Source: Micavibrio sp. UBA6212
GTDB lineage: Bacteria; Pseudomonadota; Alphaproteobacteria; Micavibrionales; Micavibrionaceae
Length of the DNA: 64,000 nt
Assembly: GCA_002421905.1 (NCBI GenBank)
Contig: DISK01000003.1
Span: 62,001 to 126,000, forward strand
Direction of reading: 5' to 3'
The notes beneath the pieces are model-generated. The model searched no databases. It was not told the origin of the DNA and saw only the letters and a program-made list of their open reading frames with translations. Made by a program: the position numbers and the translations under genes. Positions 45,748 through 54,467 of this stretch are shown piece by piece. Each line of letters begins with the position of its first letter. Position 1 is the first letter of the stretch.

Positions 45748-45918
45748 ATGGCTTTATCTCAAAATGCGTCTGCACGTCAAGAATCTCTGCGTTCTCGTCA
45801 TGGTTTACTAGAAGGGAGATTGCGCGAATTGAGTAGCCACCCGTCCGTTTCAGATACCGAGATTCGGGAATTGAAGCGTCAGAAATTACGGGTTAAGGAA
45901 GAGATGGAATCTCTTTAG
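45748..45918 (+). CDS. DUF465 (YdcH-like) small coiled-coil protein
   Basis: A 56-residue protein starting MALSQNASARQESLRSRHG and ending EIRELKRQKLRVKEEMESL. The pattern of a short helix-turn-helix hairpin with LRSRHGLLEGRLRELS and a final LK+QKL+.KEE+ is that of the DUF465/YdcH family, widespread in alphaproteobacteria and of unknown function. A strong AAGGAG ribosome site lies seven bases upstream. A -10-like TATAGT at 45703-45708 could be its promoter, without a clear -35. A terminator follows. Confidence 0.85.
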   Translation: MALSQNASARQESLRSRHGLLEGRLRELSSHPSVSDTEIRELKRQKLRVKEEMESL

Positions 45919-45941
45919 TTATAGACTTATTAAAATGAAAG

Positions 45942-45970
45942 AACGGCCCCGTTTATCAGGGCCGTTTTGT
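45942..45970 (+). terminator. Rho-independent terminator of the DUF465 gene
   Basis: AACGGCCC at 45942-45949 pairs perfectly with GGGCCGTT at 45959-45966 around a nine-base loop and is followed by TTGTT, so there are four consecutive T at the stem end. On the other strand the stem is followed by a looser T-rich stretch, so it may also end the convergent TrcR-like gene. Confidence 0.85.
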
Positions 45971-46001
45971 TATTCCTTGCTTCTATTTTTAATTTAACAG
46001 C

Positions 46002-46688
46002 TTAGTTGCTGCTTGATGATTTCAGGAAGTTCGAGAAATCGAAGTTCGAGAGATCATTGGCTTTGCTTTCGGCTTCTGCGGCTTCTTGTGCTGCATTCGC
46101 GGCTTCGCGTTTGGCGGCATCTTCTGCGGCCTTGACATCCGGATCAATCCCTTTGGCTTTTAGACCTTTGCGGATGGCTTTATCAAGCTCAGCATAGGTG
46201 CACAAACCAATTTCGGTCGGGTTGCGTGGGTTCAGGGTCGTTGAATTCGGGTGTGTCCGGTCACGGATAGCCTGAATGGTTGGTTTGGTTGTTCCGACCA
46301 GTTTGCAAATTTGTGCGTCCGATACTTCCGGATGATGTTTGACCAGATAGGCAATGGCATCCGGTTTGTCGTTGCGACGAGCTACAGGGGTATAACGAGG
46401 GCCTTTGGCGCGGACTTTCAAGGAAGGGCCGTCACGTTTGAGAATTTGCAGTTGCGCGTTCTGGTCTTTTTCGCAACGTTCGATTTCTTCGGCGGTGAGT
46501 TCGCCACATTGGATCGGGCTTTCACCGATGATGCCGCGACCGACTTCTTCGTCAGCCAGAGCCTGAATTTCTACAACGTGCAATCCGGTATATTCGGCGA
46601 TCTGTTCAAAAGCCAAAGTGGTGTTGTCAATCAACCACACGGCACTGGCTTTTGGTTTAAGGGGTTTGTTGAGTTCTAATGCGGACAT
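46002..46688 (-). CDS. TrcR/DUF1013 family cell-cycle transcriptional regulator
   Basis: A 228-residue protein conserved in alphaproteobacteria. The N-terminal half has a helix-turn-helix feel: TTLAFEQIAEYTGLHVVEIQALADEEVG, and the second half AIAYLVKHHPEVSDAQICKLVGTTKPTIQAIRDRTH, with GLCTYAELDKAI. The C-terminus is alanine and glutamate rich. The family (DUF1013) includes the regulator called TrcR in the Caulobacter cell cycle. A very strong ribosome site AAGGAGGA lies six bases before the ATG. Confidence 0.88.
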   Translation of the reverse strand: MSALELNKPLKPKASAVWLIDNTTLAFEQIAEYTGLHVVEIQALADEEVGRGIIGESPIQCGELTAEEIERCEKDQNAQLQILKRDGPSLKVRAKGPRYTPVARRNDKPDAIAYLVKHHPEVSDAQICKLVGTTKPTIQAIRDRTHPNSTTLNPRNPTEIGLCTYAELDKAIRKGLKAKGIDPDVKAAEDAAKREAANAAQEAAEAESKANDLSNFDFSNFLKSSSSN

Positions 46689-46970
46689 CGGAGTCCTCCT
46701 TGCGGCTGTTTTGTCAAAAAATAAAGCTTTCCTGTTGCCGATCCGTCCCTAGCGGATCCACATGGTATAAAACCAATGTTATCAGGAATGAGGGTAATAT
46801 AATCAATTGGCAGAAAAAGTACAGTTTTTTTGTATTTCGCTCGATCTGTGCGGATTTTTAGGGGGTTTTTGGGGAATATTACGGTTTTTTCAGATATTTA
46901 TGGGGCTTGCCAAGTTGGGGGCCGGGTTTTATCCTCTTGTCTCTTTGACCCGTTCTGTGGAGAGTCCGCC

Positions 46971-47162
46971 GTGTTTGATGATGATCTTCCTCGAAAAATA
47001 AAATCCGGTTCTGTCAAAAATCTGGAGCCGATGTCCTTGGACGACTTAAAGGCATATATTGACGAGCTCGCGGCAGAAATAGAGCGGACAAAGGTTGAAA
47101 TTAACCGCAAGAGCGCACACATGAATGCGGCATCGTCCCTGTTCAAAACACCATCGGAATAA
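46971..47162 (+). CDS. DUF1192 family small protein
   Basis: A 63-residue protein that starts at GTG 46971, six bases after GGAGAG. It begins with FDDDLPRKIK and has MSLDDLKAYIDELAAEIERT and KVEINRKSAHMNAASSLF. Opening FDDDLPR and the repeating acidic-basic helix with final A..FF-like end match DUF1192 of alphaproteobacteria (function unknown). A longer in-frame extension upstream exists but lacks a ribosome site and family similarity. The 282 bases upstream, back to the TrcR-like gene, hold only T-rich sequence with no gene that I can support. Confidence 0.82.
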   Translation: MFDDDLPRKIKSGSVKNLEPMSLDDLKAYIDELAAEIERTKVEINRKSAHMNAASSLFKTPSE

Positions 47163-47178
47163 AGAAGGAAAATTTATC

Positions 47179-47964
47179 ATGTCACTTAAAGGAAAAGTTG
47201 CCTTTGTTACTGGATCAACCAGTGGTATTGGACTGGCGATTGCTCATGAATTGGCTGCGCAAGGCGCAGATATGGTCATTAACGGGTTCGGGGATGCCGC
47301 CGAGATTGAGGCGATTCGCGCAGATTTTGAAAAACGGTTTGGTGTTCGCGCCCTGTTCTTACCGGTCGATGTAACTGATTATGATGCGATGGAAAAAGGT
47401 GTGGCCGAGATTGAAAAAAATCTGGGGTCTGTTGATATTCTGGTCAACAATGCGGGTATTCAATTCGTAGCCCTTGCCGAAGAATTTCCGATCGACAAGT
47501 GGAAAAAGATTATCGACATAAATCTGTCTGGCGTTTTTTATGGCATCCGCGCAGTTCTGCCGGGGATGCAAAAACGCGGATTTGGACGGATTATCAATAT
47601 TGCATCGGCGCATGGGTTGGTGGCTTCTGCGCATAAGTCGGCCTATGTCTCTGCAAAACACGGGGTTGTTGGTTTGACCAAAGTTGTGGCGTTGGAAAAT
47701 GCGCGCGCCAACATCACTTGCAATGCCATTTGTCCGGGTTGGGTATTGACTCCGCTGGTTCAAAAACAGATCGAGGATCGTGCCAAGCAAAGTGGTCGGT
47801 CCATCGCCGAAGAATCGGAGGCTCTGGTTTCTGAAAAACAGCCAAATGCCCGTTTTACAACGCCTGAGGAAATCGGCGCATTGGCGGTTTACTTATGTTC
47901 TGAGGCGGCGCGTGGTGTGAATGGGGCTCATTTGTCGATTGACGGGGCATGGACAGCCCAATAA
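47179..47964 (+). CDS. bdhA: 3-hydroxybutyrate dehydrogenase
   Basis: A classical short-chain dehydrogenase of 261 residues that interconverts 3-hydroxybutyrate and acetoacetate with NAD. The cofactor loop is TGSTSGIGLAIAHELA near residue 11, NNAGIQFVALAEEF gives the NNAG block, and the catalytic set is IASAHGLVASAHKSAYVSAKHG (Ser, Tyr, Lys). CNAICPGWVLTPLVQKQIEDRA and the ending SIDGAWTAQ are typical of the BdhA subfamily. Polyhydroxybutyrate or ketone-body use is implied. AAGAAGGA precedes the start. Confidence 0.92.
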   Translation: MSLKGKVAFVTGSTSGIGLAIAHELAAQGADMVINGFGDAAEIEAIRADFEKRFGVRALFLPVDVTDYDAMEKGVAEIEKNLGSVDILVNNAGIQFVALAEEFPIDKWKKIIDINLSGVFYGIRAVLPGMQKRGFGRIINIASAHGLVASAHKSAYVSAKHGVVGLTKVVALENARANITCNAICPGWVLTPLVQKQIEDRAKQSGRSIAEESEALVSEKQPNARFTTPEEIGALAVYLCSEAARGVNGAHLSIDGAWTAQ

Positions 47965-48052
47965 TTGCATAACAGCGTGCCGGAATGCTTGACCGATAGG
48001 GTGGCAGACTGTAGTGTACGCTCCATATCTATAGAATTTAAGGGTTAAAAAA

Positions 48053-48481
48053 ATGGACGAAATCGGACAAAGACTAAGAGAATCTGCTGATGCTTGTGTG
48101 TCTGCCTATGAAACATGGGCGGTTGCCAAGAGCGACGTTGGAATTCGGGAGCGTCTTCAAGAGGCCGTTCATGAACTGCGTAAGATTTCCGCGCGCCTCG
48201 AGATCGAAATGGCGATATCTGAACGCGAACAAATTACGCAACGCCCAATTCCTGTTCCGTCGCATCGTGCATCGCATCGTCGCGATCAAAGCCAAGATGA
48301 GGGTGGGTTGCCTGATTTTATTACCGATGATGGTGGACAACAACAACGCCCTCCCAAGTCTCGCCCGACAGGTCAAGGCGGGGGGCAACAGGGCCAAAGT
48401 AGTCAGGGCGGGGTACGCCGTCTGGGTCGTCGTTCTCAAAGTGGTGGTCAACCGTCAGGTACACCTACGGGCAACGAATAA
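48053..48481 (+). CDS. Hypothetical protein with helical N-terminus and disordered Gly/Gln-rich tail
   Basis: A 142-residue protein that I do not recognise. Residues 1-65 are predicted helical by composition (IGQRLRESADACVSAYETW, RERLQEAVHELRKISARLEIEM), with heptad-like leucines. From about residue 95 the chain is rich in Gly, Gln, Arg, Ser and Pro and has no clear fold. Such a build suggests an RNA-binding or scaffolding protein, but that is only inference. It is followed by a convergent methyltransferase gene after six bases. Confidence 0.6.
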   Translation: MDEIGQRLRESADACVSAYETWAVAKSDVGIRERLQEAVHELRKISARLEIEMAISEREQITQRPIPVPSHRASHRRDQSQDEGGLPDFITDDGGQQQRPPKSRPTGQGGGQQGQSSQGGVRRLGRRSQSGGQPSGTPTGNE

Positions 48482-48487
48482 TAATTT

Positions 48488-49339
48488 TTATTCCAGAATT
48501 GAACTTAGTGGCACTTGACCGCTACCTCTGCGTAGCGGCTTTTGCTGTGTGTCTGATGGCGCCCAGCCAATGATAAAGCTGATATCAAATGTTGCGGGGA
48601 GGCGACCATCTTCTTCGGCAAATCTTTGTTTGTATATGGTTGCGGCTTCGAAAAATAATCGGGACGGGGTAAAAAACTTGAATCGTTCGGTCATGCTGTT
48701 GGCCTCCCCCATGTGGCGGATGTCGTTCATTAGCCGATAGATATCGTGGTAAATAACAGTCACCGTTTCGGAATCGACAACCGGCAATGTATATCCTGCA
48801 CGTTGCAAAAGGCTGCTCATCTGTTGCTTGCTGACAAAGGGTAGAATACGGGGAGACGCGCCGCCCATGACGTTCATTTCTGCGGCGAGTAAAGTCTGGC
48901 GCAATTGGAACAAAGTGTTTTCTCCGGCATAACAGGCCATAAATACACCATCCTCTTTCAGGGCGTGGCGGATTTGAACCAGCCATCCGGGAAGATCGTT
49001 GATTTTATGGATGTCAAAAAAATCAATGACCAGATCATAAGTCTCGGGATCAAACGGAATTCGCTCGATATCGAGGGGAGATATGTCTTTGAAAATATCG
49101 AGATGGGGGCATCTTTGTTCCAGAAGCTCAATAAAATTGTCCGACGGGGCAATTGAAATCAGGGCCGCGCGTGGAAAGTCTTTTTTAATATCGGCCAGAC
49201 GATCCATCATTTCTTGTTCTGCCCAACGCAGCAGGAAATCGGATGATTTATCGTCGGTATCGGGATTTTGTAAGTGTCGCTTTGCACGTTCCAGATGGGT
49301 CAGAATATGCGTTTTGTTCAGGAAGGAGAGAGCGGACAT
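48488..49339 (-). CDS. NDUFAF5-like/BioC-like SAM-dependent methyltransferase
   Basis: A 283-residue protein. It starts at ATG 49339 (SALSFLNKTHIL), as the longer frame upstream lies within another gene and has no similarity. FLLRWAEQEMMDRLADI, PFDPETYDLVIDFFDIHKINDLPGWLVQIRHALKEDGVF and the C-terminal AATIYKQRFAEEDGRLPATFDISFIIGWAP match the alphaproteobacterial relatives of NDUFAF5, an assembly factor for respiratory complex I. The glycine loop of motif I is not well conserved (LISIAPSDNF), as seen in that family. Gene function in bacteria is not settled. Confidence 0.78.
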   Translation of the reverse strand: MSALSFLNKTHILTHLERAKRHLQNPDTDDKSSDFLLRWAEQEMMDRLADIKKDFPRAALISIAPSDNFIELLEQRCPHLDIFKDISPLDIERIPFDPETYDLVIDFFDIHKINDLPGWLVQIRHALKEDGVFMACYAGENTLFQLRQTLLAAEMNVMGGASPRILPFVSKQQMSSLLQRAGYTLPVVDSETVTVIYHDIYRLMNDIRHMGEANSMTERFKFFTPSRLFFEAATIYKQRFAEEDGRLPATFDISFIIGWAPSDTQQKPLRRGSGQVPLSSILE

Positions 49340-49373
49340 GACCTGTAAGCCTTGCAGTTTGTCTATAATGCGA

Positions 49374-51908
49374 TCAGTTGGGTGTTCTTTGCAAGCTGGT
49401 ACTCTCGCTGTTGTGTGGCAGGTCTTCAATATCGCCTGTGCTTGATCCGGTGCCGGAGTCTCCGCCTGACTCACGGGAAGTTGAGGCGTAAGACATGATG
49501 CTCGATTCAGATAAAGTTGCTTTTTGTGAATGATCGGCCATGCTGAAATCAAAGCTGCGTTTGACCGACATATCGCTGTCCATCACGTTTTGCATAGCCA
49601 TTGCGGCGGTTTTCAGGAAGCTGTCGTGATTATCCCAATAAAGAAGCTTCCACAAATCCTTGAGCATAGTCAGGGACGTTGTGCCATGGGTTTGTCCCCC
49701 ATATCCGGGGTTGAAATTTGTGACCACAAAGGGATAAATCCGGTGTGGTGTGATGCCGATATGGGTAAAATAACTTTCTCCCATACGGGCAACATATTCG
49801 GGTTTTACATCATATTGTTTGGCGATGTAATGACGGGCGGCTTCCAGATCGGTGACCTCTTTGGGCAAGTTAAAACTTGGCAGAGTTACGGTGTGTCCTG
49901 TGTTCGAAAAACGTTGAGGAACAGGAAGATATTGCGATACGACGCCAGCCATGACTTCGCCGTTCAAATCTTTGACTAATGGCAAGACAACGGCAGTATT
50001 GATGGTGGAATCTTCCTGGACTGCGAATTCCATTTCCCGCGCAGACAGCCCTGCAACGGCTCCGTTTTCTTCCCGTCCTTCTTCGACAAAGATTGACTGG
50101 ATTAGGCGAATCTGTCCGGCTTGTCCACGAACAGGTTTGAAACGGTCATCTTGCAGGCTGTAATTTTTCATGATTTTCGAGATGTTCAAAGTCTCTTCAA
50201 CCGGAATCTCGGAAAGCTGGATCGGCATGTCACCCCAGACTTCGGCTTTCATCCCGAGGAGTTGGAATAAAGACATGATCTGGATTTCAAGGCGCGAGGT
50301 TGGAATTAATCCAACCGATACGGCATTCAGGATATCTTGTGCATCAAATTCCCTGATCATTCCTTTTGAAGAGTAACCTTCGATATCTTTCAGGGATTCT
50401 TTGACTTCGAAAGGAGCCTGATAATCTTCAACGCGGAAGAAATAGGTCAGAATACGTTCATCAATCCGGTTCGGGTCGGGGTAGAATCCTCCACCCTCAA
50501 GAAGACGGGCATCGACAGAGGGCCGCAGGCCAATATGTGTGCGCGAGAAAATCTGTAGTTCGTTGTTTCCCTGCTCTTTAAGAGGCTGCACAAGTCCGGC
50601 GTCAATCCCGATGGGTTCTATCATGTGTCCTGACCATTTGCGGCCATCCAGATTTTTTCCCATGCGCGGTACGGCATTTGCCAATCCACGGGGAACACCA
50701 TCGTGAAGATAGACTTTTAAGTGGCCTTCCTGAGAAACCCGAAAGGGAAGGATTTCGGCAAACTCAAGATCACGGCAGACAATATCGGAAATGCCGCCTG
50801 TGCGTTCATCACGAACAGTGCGAAGATAAACTGATCCGCTGCGGGTGCGGGAGGTTCTGCGTTCCTGAACGGCCTGACTGGTGCGTTCGGATATTTTGTT
50901 CACCACCATAATGTGATTGGTTGGTGGTGGGCCGAGCTTGTTTCCGCTTTCATCATAGAGGCGGATTTTTCCGGTGTAACGGGCTTTGAGGAATCCTTCA
51001 TCCCAGTTCGGGGCGGAATATGTCAGTCGTGCCCCAAGGGCGGTAAAATGTTTCTGGAAGTCTGACTCCGAATAGAACGCATATTCTTTGGAAAGTTCTT
51101 CTTTCAGGCGCTCGCGATTGTCTTTTCTTAAAATAAATTCGTGCGCCCATTTCTCAGGGATACGGAACAAACGGGTGCGTGGGAAATTCGAGGGGAGTTC
51201 TTCCAGAAAGAATCCGCAATCATTGCCGGTCAGGCCATCTTTCAATGATTTTGCGCGGGCATTCTCCGAGAACCAGACCAAAAGGTCAGCTTCCGAATAG
51301 CTTTCAAAAGTTTCACCGGATGACCCTGTGTCGGTAAATTCGATCAGCACATATTCGTGTGTAACAGGGTTCAGGTAATCGCGGATAATCATGGTTCCGC
51401 CGTTTTTCAGGGCCTTATATTGTTTTTGAAGGGCTAGTTCAATCAGGCGTTCATTGAAGAAGGAGTCCGAGTAAATTTCGTGCAAAAAGAAGGAATCCAC
51501 AATGGCGTCATAAGTGTCTTCGACCAGATCGGTGTAGATATTTCCCAGTTTATAAGACAGGTTTTTCAGGCGATATTTTTTTTGCGCCTGCCGAATGCGG
51601 TTTGCGTCAATGTCTAGTCCTGTGAAATTTATATCGGGTTTCAAGGCCGCCATGACGTAGGTCATCATGCCGTCCTTGCATCCGGAATCGAGGATCTTGG
51701 CACCGCTATCGGGCAGAATATGGGACAGGGTAAACCATGCTTTTTTCACAACATGAGGAGGAATATCTTTTAGCAGGATCTCAATAGGGGCGTGTGCAGG
51801 CGACTCCTGTTCCTCACCCTGTGTTTCAGGTGAGGGAACATGCTGCTTGCCAAAGCCTATTGCCTTACGGTGGCCTTGAAGTAACGATATCTTACCTGCG
51901 CTAGCCAT
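49374..51908 (-). CDS. Large multidomain protein: methyltransferase plus two degenerate Nudix-like domains
   Basis: An 844-residue protein that I do not recognise as a whole. Residues 50-250 look like a class I methyltransferase: AKILDSGCKDGMMTYVMAAL (70-89), FTGLDIDANRIRQAQ and DAIVDSFFLHEIYSD. Residues about 378-560 have a Nudix-fold pattern: FAEILPFRVSQEGHLKVYL, then GGGFYPDPNRIDERILTYFF, near to the YPSPG..DE.I.LF segment of ADP-ribose pyrophosphatases. Residues about 636-775 repeat it: TAVVLPLVKDLNG, LPSFNLPKEVTDLEAARHYI, GESYFTHIGITPHRIYPFVV. The catalytic REXXEE is missing in both. A serine and threonine-rich tail ends it. Divergent from comF. Confidence 0.7.
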   Translation of the reverse strand: MASAGKISLLQGHRKAIGFGKQHVPSPETQGEEQESPAHAPIEILLKDIPPHVVKKAWFTLSHILPDSGAKILDSGCKDGMMTYVMAALKPDINFTGLDIDANRIRQAQKKYRLKNLSYKLGNIYTDLVEDTYDAIVDSFFLHEIYSDSFFNERLIELALQKQYKALKNGGTMIIRDYLNPVTHEYVLIEFTDTGSSGETFESYSEADLLVWFSENARAKSLKDGLTGNDCGFFLEELPSNFPRTRLFRIPEKWAHEFILRKDNRERLKEELSKEYAFYSESDFQKHFTALGARLTYSAPNWDEGFLKARYTGKIRLYDESGNKLGPPPTNHIMVVNKISERTSQAVQERRTSRTRSGSVYLRTVRDERTGGISDIVCRDLEFAEILPFRVSQEGHLKVYLHDGVPRGLANAVPRMGKNLDGRKWSGHMIEPIGIDAGLVQPLKEQGNNELQIFSRTHIGLRPSVDARLLEGGGFYPDPNRIDERILTYFFRVEDYQAPFEVKESLKDIEGYSSKGMIREFDAQDILNAVSVGLIPTSRLEIQIMSLFQLLGMKAEVWGDMPIQLSEIPVEETLNISKIMKNYSLQDDRFKPVRGQAGQIRLIQSIFVEEGREENGAVAGLSAREMEFAVQEDSTINTAVVLPLVKDLNGEVMAGVVSQYLPVPQRFSNTGHTVTLPSFNLPKEVTDLEAARHYIAKQYDVKPEYVARMGESYFTHIGITPHRIYPFVVTNFNPGYGGQTHGTTSLTMLKDLWKLLYWDNHDSFLKTAAMAMQNVMDSDMSVKRSFDFSMADHSQKATLSESSIMSYASTSRESGGDSGTGSSTGDIEDLPHNSESTSLQRTPN

Positions 51909-52066
51909 TCCTGCTTTCGTACGTTGCCGAGTTTATTGTCATAGTTTATGATTATATGCGTTGATTATTGCTCTTTTTAAGAAAAAATGCAATAAAAATA
52001 AACGGTTAGCAGGTATATGGTTTCGGGGTGCCTTGCCCTTTTTTTGCGGAAAGTCCTTAAAAAACA

Positions 52067-52846
52067 ATGTATTATAAAAAATATCTTTCCAAACTCAAGG
52101 GGTGGGTTTTTGCGCTTATCAATGGTGTGTTGCCTCCCAGATGTCCGGTCAGCGGTCGAATCGTTGATCGGGTTGGGTCGTTGTCGGCAGAATCATGGGG
52201 CTCGTTAACTTTTATTGGATCTCCTTTTTGCAAATGTTGCGGGATGCCCTTCCAGATTGTCGAGGAGGATGCGGATCGCCAGAAAGATGGACCTTCTAAT
52301 CAGTTATGCGGGCCTTGTCTGTCCAGTCCCAAACCGTTTACCAGAGCCCGATCGGTTTTTGTTTATGATGATGTCTCACGAGATTTAATATTGGCTTTCA
52401 AACACGGGGATCATACCCATTTAACTGTAACATTTGCGCCCTTATTGCTGAAAGCAGCAGATGAGATGCTTGATCGGGCGGATGTGATTATTCCTGTTCC
52501 ATTGCATTGGACACGACTGGTAAAACGCAGATATAATCAGGCGGCTCTTCTGGCGCGTGCGCTGGCCTCAAAAACGGGTATCGGTTTTCAACCGTATGTG
52601 TTAAAGCGCGTGCGTTCTACGCCGCCGCAGGGACATAAATCGGCTCGTGATCGACATGAAAATGTCCGCAAGGCATTTGTTGTTGTGCCGGAGAAATCGG
52701 ATATGATCGCGGGTAAGACTATTGTACTGGTTGATGATGTTTATACAACTGGCGCGACTTTGGAAGAATGTACGCATGCTTTGCTGGCAGCAGGTGCCAA
52801 ACAAGTTGATGTCGTGACCCTTGCCCGCGTTGTGAAATCGCACTAA
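52067..52846 (+). CDS. comF: ComF family phosphoribosyltransferase-like protein
   Basis: A 259-residue ComF protein. The N-terminal zinc ribbon has Cys pairs (PPRCPVSG, FCKCCGMPF, LCGPCL), followed by a phosphoribosyltransferase core with IIPVPLHWTRLVKRRYNQAALLARALA and the PRPP loop GKTIVLVDDVYTTGATLEECT. ComF in gram-negative relatives (GntX) takes part in DNA uptake; PRT activity is not proven. Two or three of the usual Cys are visible. It is divergent from the multidomain gene. Confidence 0.9.
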   Translation: MYYKKYLSKLKGWVFALINGVLPPRCPVSGRIVDRVGSLSAESWGSLTFIGSPFCKCCGMPFQIVEEDADRQKDGPSNQLCGPCLSSPKPFTRARSVFVYDDVSRDLILAFKHGDHTHLTVTFAPLLLKAADEMLDRADVIIPVPLHWTRLVKRRYNQAALLARALASKTGIGFQPYVLKRVRSTPPQGHKSARDRHENVRKAFVVVPEKSDMIAGKTIVLVDDVYTTGATLEECTHALLAAGAKQVDVVTLARVVKSH

Positions 52847-52884
52847 TTTGGGATTATATTTATTGTGAGAAGGAAAGATTTTTG

Positions 52885-53142
52885 ATGGCGAAGGTAGAAG
52901 TTTACACAACCAATTATTGTCCTTATTGTACTCGGGCCAAGCAATTGCTGGACATGAAGGATGTCGATTACGCCGAGATTGATGTATCAAGCGATGATGC
53001 GGCGCGGATTGCTTTGGTTCAAAAAGCGCAAGGGCGTCGTACTGTTCCCCAGATCTTTATCAATGACAAGCCGATCGGCGGGTATGACGATATGCGGGCT
53101 TTGGAAGATTCCGGTGATCTGGATAAGTTATTAGCAGAGTAG
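52885..53142 (+). CDS. grxC: Glutaredoxin 3
   Basis: An 85-residue thiol-disulfide oxidoreductase with the active site CPYC in TTNYCPYCTRAKQLL near residues 12-15. RRTVPQIFIND has the cis-proline (TVPQ) and GGYDDM the glutathione-binding GG. Length and order match GrxC. ATG 52885 was chosen over a TTG three bases upstream. It stands 39 bases after comF and ten before the nitrilase gene, a gene order common in this class. Confidence 0.95.
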   Translation: MAKVEVYTTNYCPYCTRAKQLLDMKDVDYAEIDVSSDDAARIALVQKAQGRRTVPQIFINDKPIGGYDDMRALEDSGDLDKLLAE

Positions 53143-53151
53143 GCATTTCTG

Positions 53152-53964
53152 ATGGCAATCAAAGTTGCAGCTCTCCAGATGAATAGTGGCCCTGATATGG
53201 CTGCTAATCTGGTTGTATTCGAGGAGATGGTGCGTCAGGCGGCAACTGCCGGAGCCTATTTTGTTGCAAGTCCGGAGAATACTGATTTACTCGGCTTGAA
53301 AGCGGAAGAAAAACTTACCCGTGTTCTGGGCGAAGAAGATCATCCTTTTATTGAATTGTGCAAGTCTTTGGCGCAAGAGTTGGGTGTCTGGATCTCTCTC
53401 GGGTCAATCGCGATCAAGGCTTCGGATCATAAATTTTACAATCGATCCTATCTTTTTTCTCCCGCTGGAAAGCAAATTGCCCATTACAACAAAATCCATC
53501 TCTTTGATGTGAGGTTGCCTTCGGGTGAAATACAGAATGAGAGTAAAATTGTTGAAGGTGGAGACCAGATGGTGGTGGCCTCGACAGATTTCGCCCACAT
53601 CGGATTAAGCATTTGCTATGACGTGCGCTTTCCGGATTTATACCGGAAGATGTCACAAAAGGGCGCACAGATTTTAATGGTGCCAGCGGCTTTCACAGTT
53701 TCTACCGGACAGATGCACTGGGAGATTTTGTTAAGAGCGCGGGCGATCGAGAATGGCGCCTATGTGATAGCTCCCGCCCAGTGTGGAGATCATGGCGCAG
53801 GGCGAAAAACCTATGGCCATTCGATGATTATCAATCCGTGGGGAAAGATTTTGGCCGAGTCTGGCGAGGATACGGACATCATATATGCTGATCTGGAGAT
53901 GGAGGAGGTCGAGAGATTCAGAACGTCGATCGCCTCACTTCAGCATGATCGGACATTCAGGTAA
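53152..53964 (+). CDS. Carbon-nitrogen hydrolase (Nit/NitFhit-like amidase)
   Basis: A 270-residue nitrilase-superfamily protein. The catalytic triad is in VASPENTDLLG (Glu), HYNKIHLFDV (Lys) and GLSICYDVRFPDLYR (Cys). The region VPAAFTVSTGQMHWEILLRARAIENGAYVIAPAQCG matches the Nit1/Nit2-like branch, members of which hydrolyse deaminated glutathione. The pairing with glutaredoxin just upstream supports a link with glutathione. It overlaps the convergent hypothetical gene by eight bases. Confidence 0.9.
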   Translation: MAIKVAALQMNSGPDMAANLVVFEEMVRQAATAGAYFVASPENTDLLGLKAEEKLTRVLGEEDHPFIELCKSLAQELGVWISLGSIAIKASDHKFYNRSYLFSPAGKQIAHYNKIHLFDVRLPSGEIQNESKIVEGGDQMVVASTDFAHIGLSICYDVRFPDLYRKMSQKGAQILMVPAAFTVSTGQMHWEILLRARAIENGAYVIAPAQCGDHGAGRKTYGHSMIINPWGKILAESGEDTDIIYADLEMEEVERFRTSIASLQHDRTFR

Positions 53965-54358
53965 AAATAAATCCGAATTGGTCGGTGATTTTCTGTAGAA
54001 CCTTATATCCTGCAATAGATGACCTGTTCGATCGGATATGCTGTTCTATGGTTGGCTTTCCGGGCCCGTAAGTGGAGGCAGTCTCTTTGAGGTATGCATA
54101 ATATGCGCTGGTCGAGATCACGCCAGATATTTCAGAGGCGTGATCTTCTTCATTGGCCAGACTATATTCGATTGTTCTTTGTGAAATCGTATCATTGGCT
54201 GCAATTTTCAGGGTCTCAAAATTCCTCCGAAGCTGAAAAGACAGGGGTTCTTGGCGTGTCTCTGCAAATTGAACAATGCGTTCTGCACGATTAAGTGCCT
54301 TCATGAAAATAGGAACCAATTTTCTGTAGTCTTCTGGGGTTAGGGGGTGCTGTTCCAT
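53957..54358 (-). CDS. Hypothetical protein
   Basis: A 133-residue protein that I do not recognise. It is hydrophilic, mostly helical by composition, with no signal peptide or membrane segment. Readable parts are TPEDYRKLVPIFMKALNRAE, RRNFETLKIAANDTISQRTI, and a central STSAYYAYLKETASTYGPG. Convergent with the nitrilase gene, in front of kup. It may be species specific. Confidence 0.55.
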   Translation of the reverse strand: MEQHPLTPEDYRKLVPIFMKALNRAERIVQFAETRQEPLSFQLRRNFETLKIAANDTISQRTIEYSLANEEDHASEISGVISTSAYYAYLKETASTYGPGKPTIEQHIRSNRSSIAGYKVLQKITDQFGFIFT

Positions 54359-54467
54359 AATTCTCTAGCCGCTTATATAAATCTGGGGTTGTCTTTGTGT
54401 CTTTATAAATACATCATGTCGACTATGCAAGACCCAAGAAAGCTACAATGTTTTGGAGAAGCATGGA

